Assembly: GCF_003286085.1 (NCBI RefSeq)
Contig: NW_020825546.1
Coordinates: 1 to 64,000 of the forward strand
From: Drosophila persimilis
Taxonomy: Eukaryota > Arthropoda > Insecta > Diptera > Drosophilidae
Reading direction: 5' to 3'
Length of the DNA stretch: 64,000 nt
Shown here: in pieces, positions 1 through 12,174 of the stretch
How the letters are laid out: every line of letters begins with the position of its first letter
How positions within the stretch are numbered: position 1 is the first letter of the stretch
Translations under genes and position numbers: made by a program
Notes under the pieces: generated by a model
Told to the model about the DNA's origin: nothing
Databases searched by the model: none
The model's input: only the letters and a program-made list of their open reading frames with translations

Positions 1-185
1 ATTTGTGCTGTTTTCCAATTTATGGAACGCCACGTAACACAAAAATTGATTATATTGGTGGTAATCGAATTCTATAGCTGTTTTTCTGTTGGCTGATAAC
101 CTGAATATGTCAGATTTGCCAAGTTATACTTATTGTAGGAGATGCTACCCTAAGTGTATGCCTGATGCCAAATTTTTATTGAAGA
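1..185 (-). mobile_element. BEL/Pao gag leader fragment (end of a preceding minus-strand gag segment)
   Basis: This stretch matches the leader that lies upstream of gag on the minus strand in the later copies (about 4437-4623, 9611-9796 and 16681-16880). It differs from them mainly by one-base gains and losses. It shows that the array continues to the left of the window. It is non-coding here and ends where the plus-strand pol segment begins, at the same junction as in the other units. Confidence 0.75.
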
Positions 186-2550
186 TCGTGACTGCCACAC
201 GAAGACGTCTTTAAGTTCCAAATTGACACGTCAGTTATGGGTCTCCGAGCGACAGAACGGAACATATTATCGGTGACATCAAAGCTGTTTGACCCCCTTG
301 GCTTGTTAAGTCCTTTAGTAATTAAGAAAGATCCTACTGCAGGAGCTTTGGTTTAACAAGCTAGATTGGGATGAGTCAATTCCAATGAACTTGGAAACAC
401 ATGGAACTTATTAAAAGAATCGGTCAGTTTGAGAAGATTACCATACCTCGATTTGTGCATACTGACCCCATGTCACCGATTCAAGTACATGCCTTTGCCG
501 ACGCATCCATGAGAGCTTATGGAGCCTGCGTCTATATCCGTAGAGACTGCAAAGGTTTCAAGGTCTCCTTGTTGACTGCAAAGTCGAAAGTAGCGCCACT
601 CAAGACGAAAACGCTCCCAAGGCTTGAGTTATGTGCCGCTCACCTTCTAGCAGACCTTTGTCACCGAATCAAATCACTGCTCAAGGTTCCAATTGAGAAA
701 TGATATTCTGGTCAGATTCAGAAGTTACTCTTCATTGGATCAGATCCCACCCTTTGTCGTTGTCAACATTCGTTGCGAACCGAGTAGCGGAGATTCAAGT
801 GGTCAAGTGAAGCTACGTGGCGGCATGTGCCAACAAAACAGAACCCAGCAACATAGTTTCGAGAGGTTGTGACGTAGAGGAAATCGTGCAGTCGATCTGG
901 TTTGGTGGACCAGAGTTCTTAAAGTTGGAAGAAGGGAGCTGGCCCAGAAATCCACACTTCGAGCTTTCCGAAGAACAGCTACAGATGGAAAGTCGGAAGA
1001 AATCGTAGACTGACCGTCGCGGCCAAGCCAAATTATTTAGTGGATGTAATCGAGGGATACTCGTCACACCTCAACTGCTAAGAGTGTTCGTTTTCGTGTT
1101 CCGCTTCATCCGAAAATGCAAAGACAAAAGTCTCAACTTTGGAAAAATTCCGCCATCCGTAGAATACGACGAGGCGTTTCTAAAAATAGTCGAAATAACA
1201 CAGAAAATGAGTCTCAAGAAGATATTGAAAGGGTTCGTAAAGGCACCAAGTTAGGCCCCAGTCTTCAGCGCTTGAATCCCTTCATCCATGAAGAGGCTGG
1301 GACATGGTGCTCTTTTTCGTTGTTGCGAGTTGGGGGGCGACTAGTTAACGCTCCTATGTCATATAATGCCAAGTTTCCCTTTTATTGACAAAACGCTCGC
1401 AGTTTGTGCAGACATACGTTCGCTATCTGCATCAAACGAATTTTCATGCCGGCCCACGAGCACTCGTGAGTATCCTTAGACAGCGCATTTGGATAGTGAA
1501 TGCTCAGGCGGTCTGCAGGGCGACAGTTAGGTCGTGTATTCGTTGCTTTAAATGCAGCACCGCTACTCCAGACCCAAATGATGGGCAACTTACCTGCAGA
1601 CCGGTTCCGTGCTCTCCGCCCATTTTCAGTAGGTGGCGTTGATTTTTTGTGGCCCAGTCTATACGACTCTGAAAATTCGTGGAAGGCCCCCTTATAAGTC
1701 CTACATAGCGTTATTTGTCTGTTTTGCGTCCAAGGCGGTTAATTAGAAATTGTCTCCGATTTGACGACTAATTCCTTCTTGTTGGCATTCCAAAGGTTCG
1801 TCGGTCGTCGAGGATGTCCGCAAACGCGTGAACTGCGACAACGCGACAAATTTCGTCGGAGCAAGTCGCCACTTCAGCGAACTGCGGAGGATGATAGAGG
1901 CGGAAGCGGACGCGATAACGCGAATTGCGTCAAGAAGCGGGTGCGAGTTTGCTTTCATACCGCCTCGAGTACCGCACAAGGCCGGTGTGAAGTCTGCCAA
2001 GGGCCTACTCCTACGGGCAGTCGGAAGCGCTCTCCTCACCGCAGAGGAGCTGGAGATCGTGCTGTTCGTGATCGAGGCGGTACTCAATTCGCGCCCGCTA
2101 GCACCCCTAAGCCCAGACCCAAGCGACGGAGACGCGCTGACTCCCGGGCACCTGCTGACAGGCGGGCCGCTCATCGCACCCCCAACACCCAGGACCCCGG
2201 ACCATGAGGGTCTGAGCTGCTTAAAGCGGTGGCGGCTTGTCTCGTCAGCCAGGCAAATGTTCTGGCAGCGATGGTCCCGGGAGTATGTGCTGGGATTGAA
2301 AATAAGATGCAAGTTGGCACCAGGAGGAACCAAACATAAAGGAAGGCGACCTCGTAATCGTCGCCGAGGACAACATGCACCCTCAACAGTGGCTCCTCGG
2401 AAGGGTGGTCGGAACAACCGCCGGGCAGGACGGAAGGGTCAGAGTTGTCGACATAACGATGAGCAGCGGAGCCACGTTCAGGAGGCCAATCCACAAGTTG
2501 GCGCTTCTGCCACTGGTTTGAAGCCTTCCAGGCCTTCAACGGGGCCGGTG
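186..2550 (+). pseudogene. BEL/Pao pol 3' segment, copy A (RNase H-integrase), frameshifted
   Basis: Homologous over its length to the long open pol segments at 4719-6983 and 9847-12144. Recognisable pieces are the post-RT connection (DPLGLLSPL), the RNase H stretch with LPRLELCAAH, the [10 protein letters not shown] motif, the zinc-binding N-terminus of integrase, and the integrase core with CDNATNFVGA. The reading frame breaks many times between 310 and 2330, nearly always by gain or loss of one or two bases, while substitutions are few. The integrase lacks the FGGLWE part that normally carries the catalytic Glu (around 1975-1983), as in the other copies. The RT palm domain is absent. The breaks may be real decay or unpolished assembly; the sequence alone cannot decide. 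Confidence 0.85.
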
Positions 2551-4623
2551 TAGATGGTTGATCAGCTATTATCTGTGGTAATACGAAATCTTCAATTCTT
2601 TGCGTAAAACCATTGTGAAGGGATTTTATGAGCACATTTACTCGTGCTCTGCTGGTCTTTGATTGACCTCCAATTCCTTCGATCCGTAGTGTTGTGTCTT
2701 TTAGTTTGAGTGACAACATTGATGCCATTCGTTCAGAGATCAAGTTTATCTGTGATCCTGAATCTAGCAGTGCTCTGAAATTAGCAACCTGCCCGTTGTT
2801 GGCTTCTACTGCCACCTTTGCTGTGGCCAGAAGATTGTAACTATTGTTACTTGCTGCACCAACCGTCGGGCCTCTTTATTCTGTAGCTGCGCCTGATGCT
2901 GTTTCCAAATGTAGCATCGTGTTGTGTTTCTTGTCACACTTGAAGCAGTTTCGACCAGGGCATGCGTTTGTTTTGTGATTTGTTCTAAAACAATTAACGC
3001 ACATATTTTGTTTTTATACCCAATTTAGTCGTTCTGATGGAGATTTGTAGCGAAATTCTTTGCATCCGTAGAGCCAATGGCTTGCTTTTTTGCAGAATGT
3101 GCATAAGGGTGCTCGCGTTCTCCCTGTGTTTGCTGATGCACATGTCGTGCCTTTTGGCTCTCTCCTTGATGCTGGTGGCTTCTTACTGGTTCCTAAAACC
3201 CGAATTTTTTGCTCCAAGAACTGAAGCATCGTATCCAGCGCCTGAATGTTCTTTGAGCTTCCCAATGATTGCTCATACAAGGCCTTATTTGTTACATCCA
3301 GTTTGTTTCTGATAATGGCAATCAATATCGGATCCCATGTAGATATATTGATGCCCAATCACTTTAGTGATGCAAGGGATTCTATGGTTGTTATATACAA
3401 CTCTTTTAATGACTTGGGATCGTCATTAATTGTTTGGTGATTGAGGAAGCGGTTCAGTACCGTGTTCGAAACATCTCTGGGATTGTTGTATGCGTCAACT
3501 AGTATTTCCCAAGCGGCTTCATAATTTTCTTCCTTTAGATCGATATGTCGAATCAATCTTTCTGCCTCGCCGGTAACGGTGGTTTTAACCGTAGGCATGT
3601 TGGTCGCATGCACCATGCATGAGAAAAGATCGAAGAACTGGGTCCATTTTAATAGATCCCTATCAAACTTTGGGATGCTGATGCGTGGAAGATGCACGTT
3701 ATCCGTGTTTGGTGTGGCTGATTTTGCGAATGCTCTTTGGACCTTACTTTCCAGTGTTAGGTAGGATTCCATGTCATATCCTCCTTCCACTGGGTCCTCA
3801 TATTCCTCATGAATTGTGAAGTGGACTTCCTGCGCTTGAGACCATAGTGATTTTATCAAATCACTTGATGTGCGTCCTTCCGCCTCTGAAAGTTGTTCCA
3901 GATTGCGTTTAACGGACTCTACTATGGACTTTTGTCGGCGAATAGTGAAAGCAGTTTGCTGTAATCCTTCGAGGGCTGCTGGATCAGACCGCTTTCTTTG
4001 GGATCTACTGGAGGATACTCATGCTTTTCTTTAAAGACGATTTGACGTTCCCCACGAGCACTAGACGTCTGTGATAGCTTATCCATGCATTCGGTAAAGA
4101 TCGTAATGTGTTGCTTACATGTTGTACGTAAGTCTTCACGGAATTTTACGTATTCATCCGTTTTGTCTGTATCGCGTAGTTTGGAGTCGTTTTTGTTGAA
4201 GCGATTCCACGCATTTTCGAGTGCTGATATTTTGGCTTGAAAATAAGAGTCCGTTTGCTTTCGTTCTTGGGAATCTTTTTTAAAGTTCCGAATGCGCCTC
4301 GATATTTCCTCACCAATCTCTTGCTGCACATCCATTGCCATTGTAGCGGCAGCTTGCTTTGAAGCTGGATACGCTCCGAATCGCAACCGTTGTTGGTCAG
4401 AAAGGTAATAGTACAGGTGATGTGTTGAATGGAGGGATTTGTGCTGTTTCCAATTTATGGAACGCACGTAACAACAAAAATTGATTACCTTGGTGGTAAT
4501 CGAATTCTATAGCTGTTTTTCTGTTGGCTGATAACCTGAATATGTCAGATTTGCCAAAGTGATACTTATTGGTAGGAGATGCTACCCTAAGTGTATGGCC
4601 TGATGCCAAATTTTTATTGAAGA
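2551..4623 (-). pseudogene. BEL/Pao gag-protease segment, copy A
   Basis: Read on the minus strand: leader, gag (4467 down to about 3010) with a coiled N-terminal region and the DUF1759-type core, zinc knuckles (CTFCKKASHWLYGC and two further CCHC-like boxes around 2900-3000), then a retropepsin-like protease with LLDSGSQINLISE (2740-2815). After the protease the sequence stops at a fixed point and meets the inverted end of pol copy A. Gag is broken by a 2-bp deletion near 3925, a nonsense codon at 3359 and loss of six residues (MWYLKS) near 3580. Copy C shares all three lesions, copies B and D do not. It faces pol copy A tail to tail. Confidence 0.85.
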
Positions 4624-7014
4624 TCGTGACTGCCACACGAAGACGTCTTTAAGTTCCAAATTGACACGTCAGTTATGGGTCTCCGAGAACGGAAGGGACA
4701 GAACGGAACATATTATCGGTGACATCAAAGCTGTTTGACCCCCTTGGCTTGTTAAGTCCTTTAGTAATTAAGGGAAAGATCCTACTGCAGGAGCTTTGGT
4801 TTAACAAGCTAGATTGGGATGAGTCAATTCCAATGAACTTGGAAACAGCATGGAACTTATTAAAAGAATCCTTGGGTCAGTTTGAGAAGATTACCATACC
4901 TCGATTTGTGCATACTGACCCCATGTCACCGATTCAAGTACATGCCTTTGCCGACGCATCCATGAGAGCTTATGGAGCCTGCGTCTATATCCGTAGAAAG
5001 ACTGCAAAAGGTTTCAAGGTCTCCTTGTTGACTGCAAAGTCGAAAGTAGCGCCACTCAAGACGAAAACGCTCCCAAGGCTTGAGTTATGTGCCGCTCACC
5101 TTCTAGCAGACCTTTGTTACCGAATCAAATCACTGCTCAAGGTTCCAATTGAGAAAATGATATTCTGGTCAGATTCAGAAGTTACTCTTCATTGGATCAG
5201 ATCCCACCCTTTGTCGTTGTCAACATTCGTTGCGAACCGAGTAGCGGAGATTCAAGAGTGGTCAAGTGAAGCTACGTGGCGGCATGTGCCAACAAAACAG
5301 AACCCAGCAGACATAGTTTCGAGAGGTTGTGACGTAGAGGAAATCGTGCAGTCGATCTGGTTTGGTGGACCAGAGTTCTTAAAGTTGGAAGAAGGGAGCT
5401 GGCCCAGAAATCCACACTTCGAGCTTTCCGAAGAACAGCTACAGATGGAAAGTCGGAAGAAATCGGTAAGACTGACCGTCGCGGCCAAGCCAAATTATTT
5501 AGTGGATGTAATCGAGGGATACTCGTCACACCTCAAACGGCTAAGAGTGTTCGTTTTCGTGTTCCGCTTCATCCGAAAATGCAAAGACAAAAGTCTCAAC
5601 TTTGGAAAAATTCCGCCATCCGTAGAATACGACGAGGCGTTTCTAAAAATAGTCGAAATAACCCAGAAAAATGAGTCTCAAGAAGATATTGAAAGGGTTC
5701 GTAAAGGCACCAAGTTAGGCCCCAGTCTTCAGCGCTTGAATCCCTTCATCCATGAAGAGGCTGGGACATGGTGCTCTTTTTCGTTGTTGCGAGTTGGGGG
5801 GCGACTAGTTAACGCTCCTATGTCATATAATGCCAAGTTTCACTTTTTATTGACAAAACGCTCGCAGTTTGTGCAGACATACGTTCGCTATCTGCATCAA
5901 ACGAATTTTCATGCCGGCCCACGAGCACTCGTGAGTATCCTTAGACAGCGCATTTGGATAGTGAATGCTCAGGCGGTCTGCAGGGCGACAGTTAGGTCGT
6001 GTATTCGTTGCTTTAAATGCAAGCCGCTACTCCAGACCCAAATGATGGGCAACTTACCTGCAGACCGGCTCCGTGCTCTCCGCCCATTTTCAGTAGGTGG
6101 CGTTGATTTTTGTGGCCCAGTCTATACGACTCTGAAAATTCGTGGAAGGCCCCCTTATAAGTCCTACATAGCGTTATTTGTCTGTTTTGCGTCCAAGGCG
6201 GTTAATTTAGAAATTGTCTCCGATTTGACGACTAATTCCTTCTTGTTGGCATTCCAAAGGTTCGTCGGTCGTCGAGGATGTCCGCAACGCGTGAACTGCG
6301 ACAACGCGACAAATTTCGTCGGAGCAAGTCGCCACTTCAGCGAACTGCGGAGGAAGATAGAGGCGGAAGCGGACGCGATACGCGAATTTGAGTCAAGAAG
6401 CGGGTACAAGTTTGCTTTCATACCGCCTCGAGTACCGCACAAGGCCGGTGTGAAGTCTGCCAAGGGCCTACTCCTACGGGCAGTCGGAAGCGCTCTCCTC
6501 ACCGCAGAGGAGCTGGAGATCGTGCTGTTCGTGATCGAGGCGGTACTCAACTCGCGCCCGCTAGCACCCCTAAGCCCAGACCCAAGCGACGGAGACGCGC
6601 TGACTCCCGGGCACCTGCTGACAGGCGGGCCGCTCATCGCACCCTCAACACCCAGGACCCCGGACCAGGAGGTTCTGAGCTGCTTAAAGCGATGGCGGCT
6701 TGTCTCGTCAGCCAGGCAAGTGTTCTGGCAGCGATGGTCCCGAGAGTATGTGCTGGGATTGAAAATAAGATGCAAGTGGCACCAGGAGGAACCAAACATA
6801 AAGGAAGGCGACCTCGTAATCGTCGCCGAGGACAACATGCACCCTCAACAGTGGCTCCTCGGAAGGGTGGTCGGAACAACCGCCGGGCAGGACGGAAGGG
6901 TCAGAGTGGTCGACCTAAGGACGAGCAGCGGAGCCACGTTCAGGAGGCCAATCCACAAGTTGGCGCTTCTGCCACTGGTTTGAAGCCTTCCAGGCCTTCA
7001 ACGGGGCCGGTGTA
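4624..7014 (+). pseudogene. BEL/Pao pol 3' segment, copy B (open frame 4719-6983, RNase H-integrase)
   Basis: The frame from 4719 to 6983 stays open for 754 codons. In order: post-RT connection (residues 1-45), RNase H (about 55-200, HAFADASMRAYGACVYIR and [10 protein letters not shown]), integrase zinc region (about 370-430, FHAG and CIRCFKCK), integrase core (about 440-600, VDFCGPVY and CDNATNFVGA for two catalytic Asp) and the C-terminal DUF5641-type region to the stop. The motif with the third catalytic residue, normally PHFGGLWEA, reads PHKAG at 6438-6449, so the Glu is missing. The 5' end joins the gag leader of the previous segment. A small insertion near 4686 disrupts the frame just upstream. 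Without RT and without the Glu the segment cannot make a working polymerase or integrase. It is called a pseudogene although long and open. Confidence 0.88.
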
Positions 7015-9796
7015 GCTGGTTGATCAGCTATTATCTGTGGTAATACGTAAGCTTCAATTCTTTGCGTAAAACCATTGTGAAGGGATTTCATGAGCACATT
7101 TACTCGTGCTCTGCTGGTCTTTGATTGACCTCCAATTCCTTCGATCCGTAGTGTTGTGTCTTTTAGTTTGAGTGACAACACTGATGGCATTCGTTCAGAG
7201 ATCAAGTTTATCTGTGATCCTGAATCTAGCAGTGCTCTGAAATTAGCAACCTGCCCGTTGTTGGCTTCTACTGCCACCTTTGCTGTGGCGAGAAGATTGT
7301 AACTATTGTTACTTGCTGCACCAACCGTCGGGCCTCTTTATTCTGTAGCTGCGCCTGATGCTGTTTCCAAATGTAGCATCGTGTTGTGCTTCTTGTCACA
7401 CTTGAAGCAGTTTCGACCAGGGCATGCGTTTGTTTTGTGATTTGTTCTAAAACAATTAACACACATTTTTTGTTTTTATACCCAATTTAGTCGTTCTGAT
7501 GGAGATTTGGAGCGAAACTCTTCGCATCCGTAGAGCCAATGGCTTGCTTTTTTGCAGAATGTGCATAAGGGTGCTCGCGTTCTCCCTGTGTTTGCTGATG
7601 CACATGTCGTGCCTTTTGGCTCTCTCCTTGATGCTGGTGGCTTCTTACTGGTTCCTAGAACCCGAAGAACTCCAAGAACTGAAGCATCGTATCCAGCGCC
7701 TGAATGTTCTTTGAGCTTCCCAATGATTGCTCATACAAGGCCTTATTTGTTACATCCAGTTTGTTTCTGATAATGGCAATCAATATCGGATCCCATGTAG
7801 ATATATTGATGCCCAATCCCTTTAGTGATGCAAGGGATTCTATGGTTGTTATATAAAACTCTTTTAATGACTTGGGATCGTCATTAATTGTTTAGTGATT
7901 GAGGAAGCGGTTCAGTACCGTGTTCGAAACATCTCTGGGATTGTTGTATGCGTCAACTAGTATTTCCCAAGCGGCTTCATAATTTTCTTCCTTTAGATCG
8001 ATATGTCGAATCAATCTTTCTGCCTCGCCGGTAACGGTGGATTTAAGATACCACATCTTTTTCACCGTAGGCATGTTGGTCTCATGCACCATGCATGAGA
8101 GAAGATCGAAGAACTGGGTCCATTTTAATAGATCGCCATCAAACTTTATGATGCTGATGCGTGAAAGATGCACGTTATCCGTGTTTGGTGTGGCTGATTT
8201 TGCCAATGCTCTTTGGACCTTACTTTCCAGTGTTAGGTAGGATTCATTGTCATATCCTCCTTCCACTGGGTCCTCATATTCCTCATGAATTGTGAAGTGG
8301 ACTTCCTGCGCTTGAGTCCATAGTGATTTTATCAAATCACTTGATGTGCGTCCTTCCGCCTCTGAAAGTTGTTCCAGATTGCGTTTAACGGACTCTACTA
8401 TGGACTTTTGTCGGCGACATAGTGAAAGCAGTTTGCTGTAATCCTTCAAGGGCTGCTGGATCAGACCGCTTTCTTTGGGATCTACTGGAGGATACTCATG
8501 CTTTTCTTTAAAGACGATTTGACGTTCCCCACGAGCACTAGACGTCTGTGATAGCTTAACCATGCATTCGGTAAAGATCGTAATGTGTTGCTTACATGTT
8601 GTACGTAAGTCCTCACGGAATTTTACGTATTCATCCGTTTTGTCTGTATCGCGAAGTTTGGAGTCGTTTTTGTTGAAGCGATTCCACGCATTTTCGAGTG
8701 CTGATATTTTGGCTTGAAAATAAGAGGCCGTTTGCTTTCGTTCTTGGGAATCTTTTTATACCCGATACTCAAAATGAGTATTGGGGTATATTAGATTTGT
8801 GGTAAAAGTGGATGTGTGTAACGTCCAGAAGGAATCGTTTCCGACCCCATAAAGTATATATTCTTGATCAGCATCAATAGCCGAGTCTATTGAGCCATGT
8901 CTGTCTGTCCGTCTGTCCGTCCGTCCGTCTGTCCGTCCGTCCGTCCCCTTCAGCGCCTAATGCTCAAAGACTATAAGAGCTAGAGCAACGATGTTTTGGA
9001 TCCAGACTTCTGTGATATGTCACTGCTCCAAAAATATTTCAAAACTTTGCCCCACCCACTTCCGCCCCCACAAAGGGCGAAAATCTGTGGCATCCACAAT
9101 TTCGACGATACGAGAAAACCAAAAACGCAGAATCGTAGATAATGATCATATCTATCAGGTTGCTGAATCTGGATCAGATCAGATCATTTTTATAGCCAAA
9201 AGGAACAAATCAATTTGCAGTGGCTACGCAGCGACCGACGTCACGCTCAGACTGATTTTCTGTCTCCCTCGCACGCACTCTTTGTCGTGTCGTTTATTAT
9301 TAGCGGCGTTTGCCGGAGGAGAGCCAAACTGACTAAGTATCGGGTATAACTGTAGAGTTGCGGTGTCCGCAGCAACTCACAACGTTCCCCCTCGTTTAAT
9401 GTTCCGAATGCGCCTCGATATTTCCTCCCCAATCTCTTGCTGCACATCTATTGCCATTGTAGCGGCAGCTTCTGCCTCCATATGTGTATCCATTCTATCT
9501 GTTTGCACTTATTACTTTTTGACCCGTTGGGAGTGTTTTATTTGCTTTGAAGCTGGATACGCTCCGAATCGCAACCGTTGTTGGTCAGAAAGGTAATAGT
9601 ACAGGTGATGTTGTGCTGTTTCCAATTTATGGAACGCACGTAACAACAAAAATTGATTACCTTGGTGGTAATCGAATTCTATAGCTGTTTTTCTGTTGGC
9701 TGATAACCTGAATATTTCAGATTTGCCAAAGTGATACTTATTGGTAGGAGATGCTACCCTAAGTGTATGGCCTGATGCCAAATTTTTATTGAAGAT
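7015..9796 (-). pseudogene. BEL/Pao gag-protease segment, copy B, split by a DINE element
   Basis: Minus-strand gag-protease with the same layout as copy A. The protease motif LLDSGSQINLISE lies at about 7200-7277, the zinc knuckles at about 7360-7560 and gag from about 7600 to 9540. A nonsense codon (CAA to TAA) follows RFLNH at 7892, a lesion shared with copy D but not with A or C. The gag N-terminus is interrupted by a 639-bp DINE insertion (8757-9395). The protease is cut off at the same point as in A and C and fused to inverted pol. The subtype-specific spelling near 7660 (EPEELQELK) also groups this copy with D. Confidence 0.85.
8757..9395 (-). mobile_element. DINE-1-like nonautonomous Helentron inserted in BEL gag
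   Basis: Starts TATACCCGATACTC, carries the DINE core (GAATCGTTTCCGACCCC, ATCAGCATCAATAGCCGAG), a (GTCY)n tract at 8911-8946 and ends CCCCCTCGT. At 639 bp it is internally deleted compared with the 1130-bp copy at 43726-44855. The uninterrupted gag copy at 16447-16461 has a run of six T where this insertion sits. Counting bases places the element between two T of that run, with no target-site duplication, as expected for Helentrons. Confidence 0.9.
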
Positions 9797-12174
9797 CGTG
9801 ACTGCCACACGAAGACGTCTTTAAGTTCCAAATTGACACGTCAGTTATGGGTCTCCGAGCGACAGAACGGAACATATTATCGGTGACATCAAAGCTGTTT
9901 GACCCCCTTGGCTTGTTAAGTCCTTTAGTAATTAAGGGAAAGATCCTACTGCAGGAGCTTTGGTTTAACAAGCTAGATTGGGATGAGTCAATTCCAATGA
10001 ACTTGGAAACAGCATGGAACTTATTAAAAGAATCCTTGGGTCAGTTTGAGAAGATTACCATACCTCGATTTGTGCATACTGACCCCATGTCACCGATTCA
10101 AGTACATGCCTTTGCCGCATCCATGAGAGCTTATGGAGCCTGCGTCTATATCCGTAGAAAGACTGCAAAAGGTTTCAAGGTCTCCTTGTTGACTGCAAAG
10201 TCGAAAGTAGCGCCACTCAAGACGAAAACGCTCCCAAGGCTTGAGTTATGTGCCGCTCACCTTCTAGCAGACCTTTGTCACCGAATCAAATCACTTCTCA
10301 AGGTTCCAATTGAGAAAATGATATTCTGGTCAGATTCAGAAGTTACTCTTCATTGGATCAGATCCCACCCTTTGTCGTTGTCAACATTCGTTGCGAACCG
10401 AGTAGCGGAGATTCAAGAGTGGTCAAGTGAAGCTACGTGGCGGCATGTGCCAACAAAACAGAACCCAGCAGACATAGTTTCGAGAGGTTGTGACGTAGAG
10501 GAAATCGTGCAGTCGATCTGGTTTGGTGGACCAGAGTTCTTAAAGTTGGAAGAAGGGAGCTGGCCCAGAAATCCACACTTCGAGCTTTCCGAAGAACAGC
10601 TACAGATGGAAAGTCGGAAGAAATCGGTAGGACTGACCGTCGCGGCCAAGCCAAATTATTTAGTGGATGTAATCGAGGGATACTCGTCACACCTCAAACT
10701 GCTAAGAGTGTTCGTTTTCGTGTTCCGCTTCATCCGAAAATGCAAAGACAAAAGTCTCAACTTTGGAAAAATTACGCCATCCGTAGAATACGACGAGGCG
10801 TTTCTAAAAATAGTCGAAATAACACAGAAAAATGAGTCTCAAGAAGATATTGAAAGGTTTCGTAAAGGCACCAAGTTAGGCCCCAGTCTTCAGCGCTTGA
10901 ATCCCTTCATCCATGAAGAGGCTGGGACATGGTGCTCTTTTTCGTTGTTGCGAGTTGGGGGGCGACTAGTTAACGCTCCTATGTCATATAATGCCAAGTT
11001 TCCCTTTTTATTGACAAAACGCTCGCAGTTTGTGCAGACATACGTTCGCTATCTGCATCAAACGAATTTTCATGCCGGCCCACACGCACTCGTGAGTATC
11101 CTTAGACAGCGCATTTGGATAGTGAATGCTCAGGCGGTCTGCAGGGCGACAGTTAGGTCGTGTATTCGTTGCTTTAAATGCAAGCCGCTACTCCAGACCC
11201 AAATGATGGGCAACTTACCTGCAGACCGGCTCCTTGCTCTCCGCCCATTTTCAGTAGGTGGCGTTGATTTTTGTGGCCCAGTCTATACGACTCTGAAAAT
11301 TCGTGGAAGGCCCCCTTATAAGTCCTACATAGCGTTATTTGTCTGTTTTGCGTCCAAGGCGGTTAATTTAGAAATTGTCTCCGATTTGACGACTAATTCC
11401 TTCTTGTTGGCATTCCAAAGGTTCGTCGGTCGTCGAGGATGTCCGCAACGCGTGAACTGCGACAACGCGACAAATTTCGTCGGAGCAAGTCGCCACTTCA
11501 GCGAACTGCGGAGGATGATAGAGGCGGAAGCGGACGCGATACGCGAATTTGCGTCAAGAAGCGGGTGCGAGTTTGCTTTCATACCGCCTCGAGTACCGCA
11601 CAAGGCCGGTGTGAAGTCTGCCAAGGGCCTACTCCTACGGGCAGTCGGAAGCGCTCTCCTCACCGCAGAGGAGCTGGAGATCGTGCTGTTCGTGATCGAG
11701 GCCGTACTCAATTCGCGCCCGCTAGCACCCCTAAGCCCAGACCCAAGCGACGGAGACGCGCTGACTCCCGGGCACCTGCTGACAGGCGGGCCGCTCATCG
11801 CACCCCCAACACCCAGGACCCCGGACCATGAGGGTCTGAGCTGCTTAAAGCGGTGGCGGCTTGTCTCGTCAGCCAGGCAAATGTTCTGGCAGCGATGGTC
11901 CCGGGAGTATGTGCTGGGATTGAAAATAAGATGCAAGTGGCACCAGGAGGAACCAAACATAAAGGAAGGCGACCTCGTAATCGTCGCCGAGGACAACATG
12001 CACCCTCAACAGTGGCTCCTCGGAAGGGTGGTCGGAACAACCGCCGGGCAGGACGGAAGGGTCAGAGTGGTCGACATAACGATGAGCAGCGGAGCCACGT
12101 TCAGGAGGCCAATCCACAAGTTGGCGCTTCTGCCACTGGTTTGAAGCCTTCCAGGCCTTCAACGGGGCCGGTGT
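9797..12174 (+). pseudogene. BEL/Pao pol 3' segment, copy C (open frame 9847-12144, RNase H-integrase)
   Basis: Longest open copy, 765 codons from ATG at 9847 (MGLRATERN) to the stop at 12144. Domain order is as in copy B: connection, RNase H, integrase zinc domain, integrase core, DUF5641-like C-terminus. One codon is lost in the RNase H motif (HAFAASMRAYG against HAFADASMRAYG, near 10114), which removes the Asp of that motif. The integrase again reads PHKAG in place of PHFGGLWEA (11599-11610), so the catalytic Glu is absent. Differences from copy B are scattered substitutions. The 5' end joins the inverted gag leader of copy B and the 3' end meets the inverted protease of copy C. Confidence 0.88.

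Noticed and set aside
6164-6838. Long minus-strand frames opposite BEL integrase (also at 1743-2417 and 11325-11999)
   Set aside because: They mirror the coding strand of integrase in a GC-rich stretch and have no domain of their own.
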